A DNA stretch of 64,000 nt. It comes from Lantana camara. Lineage: Eukaryota > Streptophyta > Magnoliopsida > Lamiales > Verbenaceae. The position numbers and the translations under genes were made by a program. This document shows, piece by piece, positions 42,201-55,055 of the stretch. Where the stretch lies: the NCBI GenBank assembly GCA_037501455.1, contig CM074857.1, forward strand, positions 102,023,501-102,087,500, in the 5' to 3' direction. The notes beneath the pieces are model-generated. The model saw only the letters and a list, made by a program, of their open reading frames with translations, was not told where the DNA came from and made no database searches. Positions within the stretch are counted from its first letter, which is position 1; each line of letters opens with the position of its first letter.

Positions 42201-42256
42201 TGTGCCGCCACACCACCCACCGCCACTACCAACACCACCACCAGATTGCCACCGCA

Positions 42257-42295
<39 letters not shown>

Positions 42296-42529
42296 CGATG
42301 GTGGAGGCGCCAGATCTAGGGGAAGGGAAATGGGTTCAGTGATCTATGGTGGATCTTGGCTGGAGTAGGCGTGGATCAGCGTTTTCCATGTCGCCGTCGC
42401 CCGTCGCCTCGATCGCTGCCTCTTCCTTCGTTCTTCAACAAGAAACTTCAAGAAGATGATGATGTTCTAACCAAGAAGGTGATGATGTTCTAATATATTT
42501 GTAATAAATGAAATATGTTATTAATATAT

Positions 42530-42930
42530 TTTAGGGGTTTTCTATGAATAGTACCTAAAAGTTGAAAAAATTCCCTTTAACTCCCCATTTTTAAAAAAAT
42601 TCCCATTTGCTCCCTAGATGACAGGCCAAATTCCTTTTAACTCCCCATGGTTGTATAAAAATTCAAGAATTGCGTACCCGAACCCCGAAATCACGTACTT
42701 AAATGCTCAAATGATGTATTTGCCCCCAAATACATCATTTGGGCATTTAAGTACGTGATTTCGGGGTTCGGGTACGCGATTCTTGAATTTTTATACAACC
42801 TTTCAAAAAAACGGGGAGTAAAGAGGAACTTCGATTTTCATCTGGGGAGTTCAGAGGAACTTTTTTGAAAGTGGGGAGTAAAGAGGAATTTGAGTTCTCA
42901 TATGGGGATTTTTTGGGAATTTCCCGTATA
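42530..42930. repeat. Foldback MITE inside the Pack-MULE (right)
   Basis: Palindrome centred near 42725, where AAATGATGTATTTGCCCCC meets its complement, with outer arms TTCCCTTTAACTCCCCATTT and the reverse. Same architecture as the element at 40920-41315 but different core, so they are relatives rather than copies. Confidence 0.65.
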
Positions 42931-44102
42931 TTTTAAGTACAAAGATATTCATAAAATATTTTTGTAAATGTAAAATATTAATAATCAAAATTAAAATTTA
43001 TATAAAATTTCTTAATCTTTTAACTATATTCATATTCAAATATTAATTTCTTTTATTTTTAATTTTTTATGTTAGATATTTTTTTAATTAAATTCATTAC
43101 TATATTCTATACATATATGTGTGTGTGAAAATAATTAGATATTATAAAATTTATTATTTTATGTATTTCTTATAATAAATGTAATGTTATATATATATAT
43201 ATAATTATGTGTTACTTTGTCAAATTAATTTTAAATCAAAATTTGTTAGTAATATTATTTGGCTTTTCGTGTTTTAATTAAAATTAAATGGATAAAATTA
43301 AAACATATACAATGGTATTTAATGTGGCTATAGTGGTATTGCAACCTAAGAAAAAATCATGCCACGTTGGATTTCGGGTCGGGTTTTTGGATTTCCGACG
43401 AAAAAAGCATTAAATTGTAATTTTTTTTAGAGATGTGGGGTATATCTGTTACCGAAAAAATCTAAGTACCATTTTTACTAAATGGGTGGAGATGGTATAC
43501 CATTTTTGTAATTATCCCAAACATAAATATACAAATTACAGGTTGATTTCGTCAACCTTCCTCACCGAACTCCTTTTTGAATCTCTCGTGTACATCAAGA
43601 TCACTTTTGCTCACTGTTGGTCTTTGTCTTGCCAAAACCTTGTCGAAGTCCGATTTTGATATAGGAGGTGGAATAATCTACACGAGAACCATAATAGTAG
43701 AATGCACTTAGATGCTAAAGATTAACTTTAGTAAGAGAATCGTTACATACATAGAAAATGCTTGTATGATAATGTCAAGTATTATTACACTTGCATTGAG
43801 ATTGGTTAGTCCCTCTAAAATGTATACAATCTAAAAGATACATCGATCAGATGACATTATAATAGACTAGCAGCGAGGTGCATAGGATCGAGTGCGAATT
43901 AAAAGCAAAGTATTGTCTAATTATATGCTTAAATTACTTTTACTAAATCATGATAAACAAAAAGTAAATTTAAAAATAAGGCAAAACAATATTAGTTGCG
44001 TGATAAATGAAAAGTTAAAGGTAAAACATTATCGAGGAAGAGGACGAAGGTAAGAGAAGAAAGAACAAAATTGATGTGAGAGAAGATAAAACATAGTTTT
44101 TA

Positions 44103-44899
44103 GAGCAAATTGTATTTTTGGTCCCATAGTAATAGGTGATTATCACTTTTGGTCCCCTGGTTTTCAGATCTGGTTTTTTTGGTCCCATACTATTTTTTTT
44201 TTATCACTTTCAGGACTTCCGTCAAATATTTGACGGAAGTCACTGTTCATCCGTTAAAGTGGATGAACAGTAACTCCTACCCGCGGATGAACAGTAACGG
44301 ATGAACAGTACCTTCCGTCAAATATTTGACGGAAGTCCTGAAAGTGATAAAAAAAAATTAGTATGGGACCAAAAAAACCAGATCTGGAAACCAAGGGACC
44401 AAAAGTGATAATCGCTAGGGATGGCAACGAGCCGAGCCGAGCCGAGCCTTGGCCTTTTTTCAAGGCTCGGGCTCGGCTCGACCCAGGCTCGAACCTGGCT
44501 CGGCTCGGCTCGAGGCTCGGCCAATAATATTATTTTTAATTAAAAAATTAGTTTTTTTAATAATTTAATATATTTTTATATATAATAATATATATTAAAT
44601 GAATATATATAATAAATATATTATTTTTTTATTCATTTTGTATTAAATTTAATGAATATATATATAATATTATATATTAATAAAATATTTATATACATAA
44701 AAATTAAAAATATTATTTTTTTAATTAAATATATGGGCTCGCGAGCTGGCTCGCGAGCCACGAGCCAAGAAATAAAGGGTTCGGGTTCGGGCTCGGCTCG
44801 GCTCGGCTCGGCTCGGCTCGTGTAGCTCGCGAGCCGGCTCGGCTCGTTGCCATCCCTAATAATCGCCTATTACTATGGGACCAAAAATGCAATTTGCTC
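44103..44899. mobile_element. Mutator-like MITE with a nested hAT MITE
   Basis: Inverted ends GAGCAAATTGTATTTTTGGT / ACCAAAAATGCAATTTGCTC and a 9-bp duplication, TAGTTTTTA, at 44094-44102 and 44900-44908. The interior includes an inverted pair ACTTCCGTCAAATATTTGAC and repeated GATGAACAGTAAC. The sister intron at about 23784-23792 is empty. Confidence 0.9.
44416..44858. mobile_element. hAT-like MITE nested in the Mutator-like MITE
   Basis: Inverted ends TAGGGATGGCAACGAGCCGA / CGGCTCGTTGCCATCCCTA and an 8-bp duplication, ATAATCGC, at 44408-44415 and 44859-44866. The arms hold repeated GGCTCGGCTCG and the middle is almost pure AT. No transposase. Confidence 0.92.
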
Positions 44900-45798
44900 T
44901 AGTTTTTAATAGACAGAAATAAGAGAGAATGAAACAAAGTTGTCCAAAGACATTAAAACAGTTAGTAAAGGATGTCGACGCTTTATACAATAGTACAGAT
45001 AGACATACATATTTACACACATGAAAGAAAAGAAAATTTTAATACCTGGGAAGCAAGTCCTTGTACGAGGTTGCTTGGGCCCACACGGCATCCATGTACC
45101 ATCAGAAGTCTTAATGAAAAACATAGCATCTTGCGTTTTGCGTACAGGCTCAAATGAGACATCTTTAACCTATTAAAGTCATTAACATAAGCAGAAAGTT
45201 ACGGGTAATTGTAAATGGGCATGGAAGAACACATTAATGTAAGTTATTTAAACATCGCCCAGTGTTACATATAGGGGAAGGATAATAATATAAAGAACAT
45301 CAACTAATATGAACCATTGACACACTTACACAAACAGAAACATCTGAACCAGAAAAGCCATCAGTTTTTTGACCTAGGACTTCAAAATCCTTTTCAGTCA
45401 AGTTATGAGGAGTATCTCCTAAATGCACCTGTACAAGAGTAACAAAGTCGATATTAATCTTCAATTACTAATTTTGTATCATCCTCTGCATAGAGATGAA
45501 ATACAAGTTACATACTTTAATTTGAACATGTGCTGTCTAGCCTTCGCATCTGGGAGAGGGATATAAATACGTTTGTCAAATCGCCGCCTTATAGCCTGCA
45601 TGAAATATGAAAATCAGCCATAAAAAGATCATAAGCTCAACTTAAAATGAAATGTCACCTGATCAAGAGAATAAGGAGTATTTGTAGCAGCAAGAACAAG
45701 GACTTTATCATCATTGTGGCCGACCCCCTTAAGAACAATAACAGAAAGCAAGTAAAACGGACTGAGAATACTAAAGTATGTGCATATGTTTTCATTCA

Positions 45799-46122
<324 letters not shown>

Positions 46123-46222
46123 TTACGTTCAATATGCAATCATGATTTTCTCTTTAAAAGCAATCATGCTTTTAAATGAGGAAGGAGACGCTGCATAAGC
46201 TCCTTCGGTTGGGAGAAATTTA

Positions 46223-46537
<315 letters not shown>

Positions 46538-46559
<22 letters not shown>

Positions 46560-47773
46560 CTCCCCCTCAAGTCGAGTATCGGATCGACGATGCTCAACTT
46601 GCTTAAGACCTCACTAAAAATCCTCCCATTAACTGCCTTTGTCAAGATATTTGCTAGCTGATCTTCAGACCTCACAAAAGGAATATTAATCACCTGTTCC
46701 TCTAGCTTTTCCTTAATGAAGTGCCTATCTACCTCCACGTGCTTAGTCCGGTCATGTTGTACCGGATTCTCTGATATACTAATAGCTGCCCGGTTATCAC
46801 ATCTTAACTGGCATGCCTCTGCTGCAGGGAAACCCAATTCTGCAAGCAGCTTTCGCAACCACAGTACCTCAGTTATTCCACGTGCAATACCCCGGAACTC
46901 TGCTTCTGCACTGGAGAGTGCCACTACCTTTTCCTTTTTGCTCCTCCAGGTTACCAAGTTTCCCCCAACTAGAGTAAAGTACCCGGAGGTGGACCTCCTG
47001 CCTATCGGATTTCCAGCCCAATCTGCGTCTGTATAAGCCTCAATGTCTAAGTGTCCATGTCTCTGATATAAGACACCTCTCCCCGGATACCCCTTCATAT
47101 ATCGACACACTCTCAATGCGGCATCCATATGCTCTTTCTGAGGTCGGTGCATAAACTGGCTGAGTACTCCAACGGTGTATGCTACATCCGGCCGAGTATG
47201 AGACAAGTAAATCAATTTCCCAACTAAGCTTTGGTACTGGCCTTTGTCAGCATCCTCTCCCACATCTATTATTCGTAGCCCATGATTAACCACCATCGGA
47301 GTGTCTGCTGGCTTACATTCCAGAAGTCCAATTTCAGCAAGGAGGTCAAGAACAAACTTCCGCTGAGATATAAAGATACCGCGCCTCGATTTGAGGACCT
47401 CTATCCCAAGGAAGTACTTCAGCTCCCCAAGGTCTTTCATTTCAAACTCTCTGAACAAGTTCTCCCTTAACTGAGCTATCTCCTCTGAGTCGTCTCCCGT
47501 AATAATCATGTCATCAACATAAATTATTAGGCAGGTGACTTTCTGATCCCTTCTCTTCAGAAACAAGGTATGGTCTGAGTTACTCTGATGATATCCATAC
47601 CTACGCATAGCAACTGTGAATCTCCCAAACCAGGCCCGAGGTGACTGCTTCAAGCCATACAATGCCTTCTTCAATCTGCAGACCTCTCCCCCATCATATC
47701 CTTCAGAAAAACCAGGTGGAGGCTCCATGTATACTTCCTCTGTCAGATCACCGTGCAGAAAGGCATTCTTCAT
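46538..47773 (-). CDS. copia RT (C-terminal part) and RNase H, open frame of 411 residues
   Basis: The frame begins [20 protein letters not shown], inside the RT fingers, and continues uninterrupted through ALYGLKQSPRAW, the active site IIYVDDMIITGDD (residues about 88-100), KYFLGIEVLKSRRGIF, and RNase H with AYTDADWAGNPIGRRSTSGY, ALSSAEAEFRGIARG and RTKHVEVDRHFIKEKLE. It ends with LANILTKAVNGRIF. The Met is not native: its ATG (47771-47773) belongs to an LTR-end fragment joined to the RT. The first part of RT is on the other strand at about 49250-49654. Lack of stops suggests a recent origin. Confidence 0.93.
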
Positions 47774-47805
47774 GATTCTTCAACTATCTAACATGGTATC
47801 AAAGC
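47771..47805 (+). other. LTR 3'-end fragment and primer binding site inside the copia
   Basis: CATGATTCTTCAACTATCTAACA (three bases more than shown units of the LTR end) matches the last 23 bases of the LTR in coding orientation and is followed by TGGTATCAAAGC, a tRNA-Met primer site with one mismatch. It leads into gag at 47868. It is the 5' start of a second, oppositely oriented element body. Confidence 0.9.
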
Positions 47806-47867
47806 GGGCGACGATCCATTAATACGAATCTGAACCTTGCTCATCACGCACCAGATCTTTCTCGGCA

Positions 47868-48704
47868 ATGGCCGAAGACAGTAGCAGTACCCCTACCGGC
47901 AGGGAATCACAGCAGCCCGTCGATTCCCTAGCCACGCAGTTAGCAAGCATCCTTCAACAAATTCAGCCCCAAACAGAGAATAATCAGTCATCGATACCTC
48001 AGAATGTATCGATCAACATAAAATTAAATCAATTCAATTATTCACTATGGTCCCGATTGATAAAGATGGCAATCGGAGGCCATGGAAAATTGAGCCACCT
48101 CACCGGGACCCCAGCCCCGCCGGCAGAGGATCATCTGACCTATCATCGGTGGGAATAGACCGATCTCATTGTGTGTTCGTGGATTTTGGACAATATGGAG
48201 CCGGAATTAATCAGCAATTACGCCGAATACCCCTCGGCAAAGGCTCTTTGGGACGGCCTGAAGGCAACATACGACCAAAGTAGTGACAGCCTCCAAATCT
48301 ACGATCTTACAGTTCGTGCCAATAACACAAAGCAAGGATCAAACACCATTGAACAGTACTACAGCAATTTACAGAAAATATGGAGGGAAATTGAAGCAAG
48401 ATAACCTAACCCAATGGTGCACGAGGAGGATATCCGGACCTTCAATCGCCTCAGATCCGAGACATGGCTTTTTCAGTTCCTCGCTGGAATTAATGACATG
48501 TACGATTCCGATCGGCGAGATCTCTTGAAGGAGGATCCCCTGCCTACCGTCGAAAAGGCATATGCCACGATTCGAAGAGAGAGTGCTCGGCGGGGAATCA
48601 TGAATGCCGATGGCCGGATTTCATCATCGGCGGTGAACACAGAGATCGGAATGGGGCTTATAGCTCAGACCCGTAAGGGTTTCGAATCAGGGACAGGAAC
48701 ATAG
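47868..48704 (+). pseudogene. copia gag, plus strand
   Basis: MAEDSSSTPTGRESQQPVDS opens the frame; NIKLNQFNYSLWSRLIKMAI is the characteristic gag start. It continues in 48171-48404 (WILDNMEPELISNYAEYPSA) and 48414-48704 (FNRLRSETWLFQFLAGINDM). A frameshift near 48160 and a TAA near 48402 break it. Past 48704 it decays into a Cys/His-poor remnant of the knuckle region. Confidence 0.9.
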
Positions 48705-48778
48705 TACCGGACACGGTCAGGGACAGAGCAGCCACGCCGCCCCCCGTTTCCTCCTCGCCGTACTGAATCGCCGGTGAA

Positions 48779-49654
48779 GTGCGACAAAAGCAGGGTTGGG
48801 TGTCACACCCATGGCCGGACATAGTCCCAACAGAGCAAGTAGGCAGGACCACCGAGCCTGCTTCTTCCACAGTACAGTCCTCCACATCCTCTCCCCCCGA
48901 CCCAATCACTCCAACCGACAATCCTGAGGTATGTAATAGTGATTCAGTTAGTGATTATGTTCTTGTTAGCACTATTCCTGTTGTTGAGTCTAACAATGCA
49001 GACAGCGAAGAAACTCAGGGGGAGAATGAGATAGAACCACAAGAACAAACAGACATTCGGGAGGACATATATGTGTTGCCCCCCCGGGCTAATAGAGGAG
49101 TGCCGCCAAAGAGGTATGAGCCAGAACTTGGGAACAGAACTTCAAGATACCCAATAGCTGATCTAGCTAGAGGGCATCTTGCACTCCAGGCCAGAGCATA
49201 TGCTACCGCACTATACTCAGAATCGGTACCCAACAGAGTAGAAGAAGCACTGAAAGATCATCGATGGGCTTGTGCTATGAAAGATGAAATGGACGCTCTT
49301 GAAAAGAACGGTACATGGGAAAAGTGCATACTTCCCAAAGGAAAGAGAATGGTGGGATATCGATGGGTATTCACAATCAAGCACAGAGCAGATGGGAGTG
49401 TGGAGAGATACAAGGCCAGACTCGTGGCCAAGGGATATACACAAACTTATGGTGTGGACTACTCTGAGACATTCTCCCCAGTGGCGAAGATAGATACTAT
49501 TAGAGCCTTGTTCTCTATAGCAGCGAATCGAGACTGGTCACTACATCAGTTTGATGTGAAGAATGCCTTTCTGCACGGTGATCTGACAGAGGAAGTATAC
49601 ATGGAGCCTCCACCTGGTTTTTCTGAAGGATATGGTGGGGGAGAGATCTGCATG
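48779..49654 (+). pseudogene. copia integrase tail and RT N-terminus, plus strand
   Basis: After a junction that skips protease and integrase cores, the frame holds the variable integrase-RT linker (Ser/Thr/Pro-rich, then acidic), [20 protein letters not shown], and the RT start [35 protein letters not shown] and [20 protein letters not shown]. It stops being RT at about 49654, where the same sequence turns back on the other strand. Confidence 0.9.
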
Positions 49655-49864
49655 TATACTTCCTCTGTCAGATCACCGTGCAGAAAGGCATTCTTCACAT
49701 CAAACTGATGTAGTGACCAGTCTCGATTCGCTGCTATAGAGAACAAGACTCTAATAGTATCTATCTTCGCCACTGGGGAGAATGTCTCAGAGTAGTCCAC
49801 ACCATAAGTTTGTGTATATCCCTTGGCCACGAGTCTGGCCTTGTATCTCTCCACACTCCCATCT
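49655..49864 (-). repeat. Inverted duplicate of the RT segment 49400-49610
   Basis: Minus-strand copy of the RT N-terminal segment ([20 protein letters not shown] through LTEEVYM), lying between the inversion point and the primer site. It can pair with the plus-strand copy to make a hairpin about 200 bp long. Confidence 0.9.
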
Positions 49865-49876
49865 GCTCTGATACCA

Positions 49877-50061
49877 TGTTAGATAGTTGAAGAATCATGG
49901 AGTTTGGGAGAAAAGATTTCTAATTGACTGTGATGAAAACGTAATGCTTGTTCAGAAGAATACAAATTAGGGTTACAACATATATACATAGGAGTCCCGT
50001 CTAATTACGGTAAGTAGCAACAAATCCCTATCAAACCTCCTAACTTATAGTTTTCCTAACA
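49877..50061 (-). repeat. Right LTR of the rearranged copia
   Basis: 185 bp, TGTTAGATAG to TTTTCCTAACA. The primer site TGGTATCAGAGC abuts it on the minus strand with no spacer. Confidence 0.95.
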
Positions 50062-50456
50062 CCTCTTGCCTTAAAGAACATGGGATCATAATTTATATAA
50101 CAAGTCAATGATGGGGATATATATGTGTATTACAAAAAAAAAAAAAAAATGAAATACAAGATAAAATAATCTGGCGCGAGTATGACAAACTTGTTTTCCT
50201 ATCCAAAATATCAACTTTTTTGTTCATCATTTTCTCTATTTTATGATGCTTTACAGCAGTTTTTTGCAAGGTATACTAAGTACCCAAGACTAACTGAACT
50301 TATTCCGTGTAATATCATCCCTAATTATAATACTTTTGCTGATTACAGCATTATCAGGAACCTTCAAACCTTATACAGCGTATCTCAGGCTCAGTTTCTC
50401 CCCCTAGTTGCTCCTCCATTTCCACTCTATCTTTATAAGCTGGAACACACCTAATG

Positions 50457-51213
50457 TCGTTTATTCGCAAAAAGTGTCTAGAATGTGGTGTGTGTAAACG
50501 ACTAGTCTTGCGCTCGAATACAGATACAATCGAATCACTCTCAGCAAGTGTTTCTGCTTGATTTGAAGTCAGCATTGCCGAGAAGCCTCTGAACGTTTTC
50601 GTGTAGTGGTGACGTGCTGCATCGTGGGCCCCCTCGTAGCTAGACAGATTAATTTGACAGCATTAAACCCCATTCAGTGTGTGTACTCAAAGAAAGCACC
50701 CCTTTGATGTAAGAATTCATCACTAAATGCTTGTTACTAAATAGCTTTGTGACAGGATTCTTCTTCTGTTTACTTAGAACTCCGTCACGCTACTCTCAGC
50801 CCGTCACAAATGTTTCTGCACCGGGCTGAGAACATCTGCAACAGCTCTTAGTAAAGTAACAGAACACTAAGTGGATATACTTCTCGTGTGTGTGTGTGTG
50901 CCCGCGCGCATATTATCTGTCGCAGACTTCTACATACCTTCCCATTACCGAGGCAAGCATCTCAAGATTAGCTGCCACCACAGATATACCGAGTTTTGAA
51001 ACGAGTGATCTCCCATGTGTTTACTATGTAATGCTGCAAACATATATTTTTGTTGCAGAAACATGTGAAACATTCATAACATGACAGAAATCATTCCTCT
51101 GAGTATATATGAAATGCTGAACTTTCTTACCTTTCTATTAGAGGCACCTCCGATCCATTTGCTAATCCCAGTCTGAACAACAAGATTAATGCAAAGTATC
51201 TGACAACTTCCAT
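50457..51213 (-). pseudogene. Cucumisin-type subtilase 5' fragment, copy D
   Basis: Same structure as 1575-2319: signal-peptide exon with ATG at 51213, prodomain exon ending near 50940, and exon 3 broken at about 50456. It has extra damage: a 4-base insertion (GATC) in exon 1 near 51153 and two 2-base insertions in exon 2, each shifting the frame. Not functional. Confidence 0.88.
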
Positions 51214-51301
51214 GATGTCTGAAATATTGCAGCTTCTGGTATTTAATTAAAGAATTAAAAAAGGGTCCATAAATAGTTAAATAAAAATATTTGTAACACC
51301 A

Positions 51302-53611
51302 TGACAGGTGTCGAATACGTCAAAAATAAATGTAAAATCCTATTCGACGACTAAACACAGAGTATAGTGCAAACAGGGTCGATCCACAGAGACTGGTTGA
51401 CTTATTTCTAATAATTCCAAGTTATCCACAAAAAGAAACAATTAAAAAGGGAGGGGGGGTTTGAGTTTTTAAAATTAAAGTATGCAATTAAATAAAATAA
51501 AAAGAATTAAAACTAATTAAAACTATCAAGCAAATCACGTAGGATTAAATCAATCAAAGGGAGAATTACCTAGCCAGGGATATTCGATTCGAATTGTTAT
51601 ATTGATCATTGACTCAAGGATTAATTCTAGTTATTTAGACAGACTGGCTATAGTTGATAGAGACACTCGACTCAACCTCGTTTTTACTTAATTAATCGGA
51701 TAACCTAGAGACACTCGACAGTTATCTTCCCTAACAAATTCACAACCCCTAGAGACATTCGACAGGATTTAATGAATTCGCAGCATTAAGAATCATAAAA
51801 ACACCAACCCTAATTAATCAAGTCGTGACACACGCAAGATTTAAATTAGATTATCTTATCCCTTAGTGAATGAGGAATTCTATCGCTAAAACCCTGTCAG
51901 TAATTTACCACAAATTATCAATCAACTTTACTACACTTCAAGCATCAAGATTGGCAATATGCAATTAAGTCTACTTAGATGATCGGGCCCTATCACTAAA
52001 TAAATCAATCACAATAAACGCGAAACACGGAGATAAGATAAATGCCTAAATAAACATGAATTGAATAAAACGTTTAGGTCTCACAATATTTAAAAACGAA
52101 TCTTAATCCCTAGCTAGATAATTAAGAGTTTAGCTACTAAAATCCATAAAAACAATAGAGGAATTCTTTAACATAAATAAACTAAAAACGAAGGGAAAGA
52201 AATAAACTAAAACGAAGAATTCGTGATGAAGTCCTGCTCTCGATGTTGCTCGCCTAAAGCTCCCGAACTGCTGCTCCCAGAATATTACTTGATTTTCCAA
52301 AGCTGCTATCACGCCAATATATATACACCGAGCCTCCATGCCTCTCACGTAAACCAAATCCTTAACAAAATAGGATTACAATTCTTGCACTCCAAGAGTT
52401 ACACAACTGGGCCACTCTAATTAATTCCCAACACATGTGGTAGCCCACTAATTCCTCCAACCAAAAATCACGCCCAATTGGGGCCACTTTAATAATTCCA
52501 ATTTCACAAGCCTGATCCCATATTAACGCCCACTTTGCACAGCCCATATATCAATATAAAGTCCACCTCCATATTTAATTCCACGTCCTAGGCTTCTCCA
52601 ATTTAGATTGCGGGGCCTTCTCATACTAAATTCCAACCATAGCCCACTAGGGCTATCAATGGATCGGATTTTAATCTGAATCCGGTCCGAATCCGATCCG
52701 AATTTTAGCATATTCGTCCGATAAAAATGTCCGATGGATTATATCCGATTATAAATATTCGTTATCCGAAATAAATGGAGCGAATATGGAATTAACGAAT
52801 CCGATCCGTTTAGAATCCGAATCCGATTATATATATAATATTTAATAAAAATAAATTATTTACTAGTACATAATATTAAGTAAAATGACTAAAATTATAA
52901 TTTTCACATAATTATCACTTTAAACAACAATAAAATTTGAATTATTTACTCTAAAAGTATATATTTTCCTTTATTAATAAGTTTAAACTAACTTATTTTA
53001 AACAAATATAAATAAAATCATCAAATAATCCATTAAATAATAATTATTTATTAATATTATGTAATTATATTTATTCTTTATATTAAATTTGTTAAATAAA
53101 AAAATTAAATTTTATTGCTAATCGAGTCGGATCTTTAATCGGATATAGTCCGATTCGATTCGGATTCGGATCCGGTTGTCGGATCCTCTTGTCGGATTCG
53201 GATCCGGAATCCCCTGATCCGGTCCGAATCCGACCCGTTGACAGCCCTATAGCCCACCAGAGCAAATTAGTTTCCATTACTTCATGCAACACACGAGGCC
53301 CATGAGTAAGTTTAATTCCATACTCTATGCAATTCCAAATATCACGGCAGCCCACCTCAATTCACTCCAATCTACTTCAAAAACTTGACCATTATGCAGC
53401 AGCAAGTATATGCTTAATTTCCAATTATTCCAGCTGCTTCTCGTATGCACATCTTTTCTTCTCAAAATGACTTAATTTGCTCCAATCTCGCTTCCGAGTC
53501 CCAAATCTACAATATAAACAACAAAGCATCAAATTTTTTATAAATAGTATCAAATCAAGTACAATTCGGGGCATAATTTAATCATAAAGATGATTAATTA
53601 ACAAGTTATCA
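51302..53611. mobile_element. Solo LTR (about 1.7 kb without its nested element)
   Basis: Starts TGACAGGTGTCGAATACG, ends AACAAGTTATCA and is flanked by the 5-bp duplication CACCA at 51297-51301 and 53612-53616. The motif GGGTCGATCCACAGAGAC near its start is typical of certain plant LTRs. There is no coding sequence. The paralogous position at about 2400 is empty. Confidence 0.9.
52648..53249. mobile_element. Non-autonomous hAT-like element nested in the solo LTR
   Basis: 602 bp with imperfect inverted ends TAGGGCTATCAATGGATCGG / CCGACCCGTTGACAGCCCTA and a perfect 8-bp duplication, TAGCCCAC, at 52640-52647 and 53250-53257. The arms carry repeated GGATCCGAATCC-type units and the centre is AT-rich. 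Confidence 0.92.
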
Positions 53612-53616
53612 CACCA

Positions 53617-54850
53617 CTTAGTATTAATTAAGAGCTTTTTTAGACGAGTGGCAATGATTTTTAAATTTTAACCACAATAATCCCATGATTGATGGTAATG
53701 AAGAAAACATAATAAAACTCTATGCTCAATAGTCTATACTTTATAGTACAAGGATGTAAGACAATTGAGCTAAATTTTAACCATTACACCTCGTGCATGT
53801 GAATTTTCAAGAAAATTATTTTTCGTGTTTGTATTACAACATAAATCTACGTTGGATATTGTTTTAGACATTGTTTACATGAAAATTAAAAAAAAAAAAA
53901 TTTATATCATCATATTCATATTGAGTCGTGTCATATACGTGCATCATAGTTTTATACGAAAGAGTCAAGGAGTGCTCATGACTCTTCTAATTTTAAAATT
54001 TTACCTATATATATGCGATACTAATAAAAAAAATTAAATCCACATAATGATATTTTAACATTCGCATCTAGTAATGCAAGTACATAAATATAATGGTGCG
54101 AACTGTTAAACTATATCACTTAACGAGGCTAAGAAAAAATTTGATACTATATATTTTGGTTGAATTCATTATTCATGTGCTCAATTTCTGATATACATGC
54201 ATGCCAGTGGGATACCACAAAGGTTTGAACTACCAACCAATATGCTTGTGTTACTTCTATTAATTTAATTTTATAGAATTAAAATTCAAAATTATTTTTT
54301 CTCTTAAATGTTGCTAGAACCAAATGCCAACTGGCTACTGCACTATGTCCCATTTCTTAGGGTTTTTTTCAGTGTAAATGGCATTAATTGGCACTTGAAA
54401 TGGAGAATTTGAGTTTAGATGTGTGTGGGATCAAATCTAATTAATAATATAAATAAGTGTATTACATTTGTTACTGATAGTTGATTATTTTTCTAAACTT
54501 TTACACTAATGATGCTTCTTAGTACACTAATTCGACCAAACCTGGTCCGACCAACCCTGAAATGAATCCAAATATATTTATAAAAAAAAAAAAAAAAAAA
54601 AAGAATGCATATTTAAGTAGTGAAAATTTTTTTGAAATATTTATTAAAAAATTTGGCATTCATTAATTTCTACCATAAAATATAATTTATTTAATATGGA
54701 GATATATTTATACGCGTGCAAAATATAATCTAACTAGTAACTATACACTTAAATACAAAATTTAATTACATGAAATGAACCCCTCCAATTGCTCGATTTC
54801 ATTAAAGACTAATCCAACCATTTTTTCACTATTATATTTATAGTAATAAC

Positions 54851-54944
<94 letters not shown>

Positions 54945-55055
54945 GATGTATACTTTTGAAAATATTATTTTATCGTGTCGTGTCGTGTTGTGTAGGGTAC
55001 CGTGCCCAACACTCCTCACGTAGAAATTTTTTTAAAAAAAAATCTATATCGTTGT
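53617..55055. other. AT-rich non-coding flank, no gene seen
   Basis: Paralogous to about 2408-3795. Includes the compound CA/TA microsatellite at 54848-54941 and an A run at about 54582-54601. It ends where the gypsy element enters after CGTTGT. Confidence 0.75.
54848..54941. repeat. (CA)n/(TA)n compound microsatellite
   Basis: Longer version of the tract at 3617-3686. Confidence 0.95.

Larger units (their letters stand above)
40395..43518. mobile_element. Pack-MULE (3.1 kb Mutator-like element with captured gene fragment)
   Basis: Long terminal inverted repeats start GGGATAATTACAAAAATGGT and run for about 85 bases (ACCATCTCCACCCATTTAG... to ...AGATATACCCCACA). A perfect 9-bp duplication, AAACATAAA, flanks it at 40386-40394 and 43519-43527. 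The sister locus at about 23127-23145 reads straight through the empty site. The interior has no transposase but holds host-like coding sequence around 41680-42190 and two foldback inserts. Confidence 0.93.

Noticed and set aside
41713..42241. Minus-strand ORFs across the Pack-MULE coding stretch
   Set aside because: They oppose the plus-strand frame that has plausible protein composition and simply mirror its Ser and acidic codons.
44254..44524. ORFs through the GAGCC-rich arm of the hAT MITE
   Set aside because: They are translations of inverted-repeat arms of a non-coding element.
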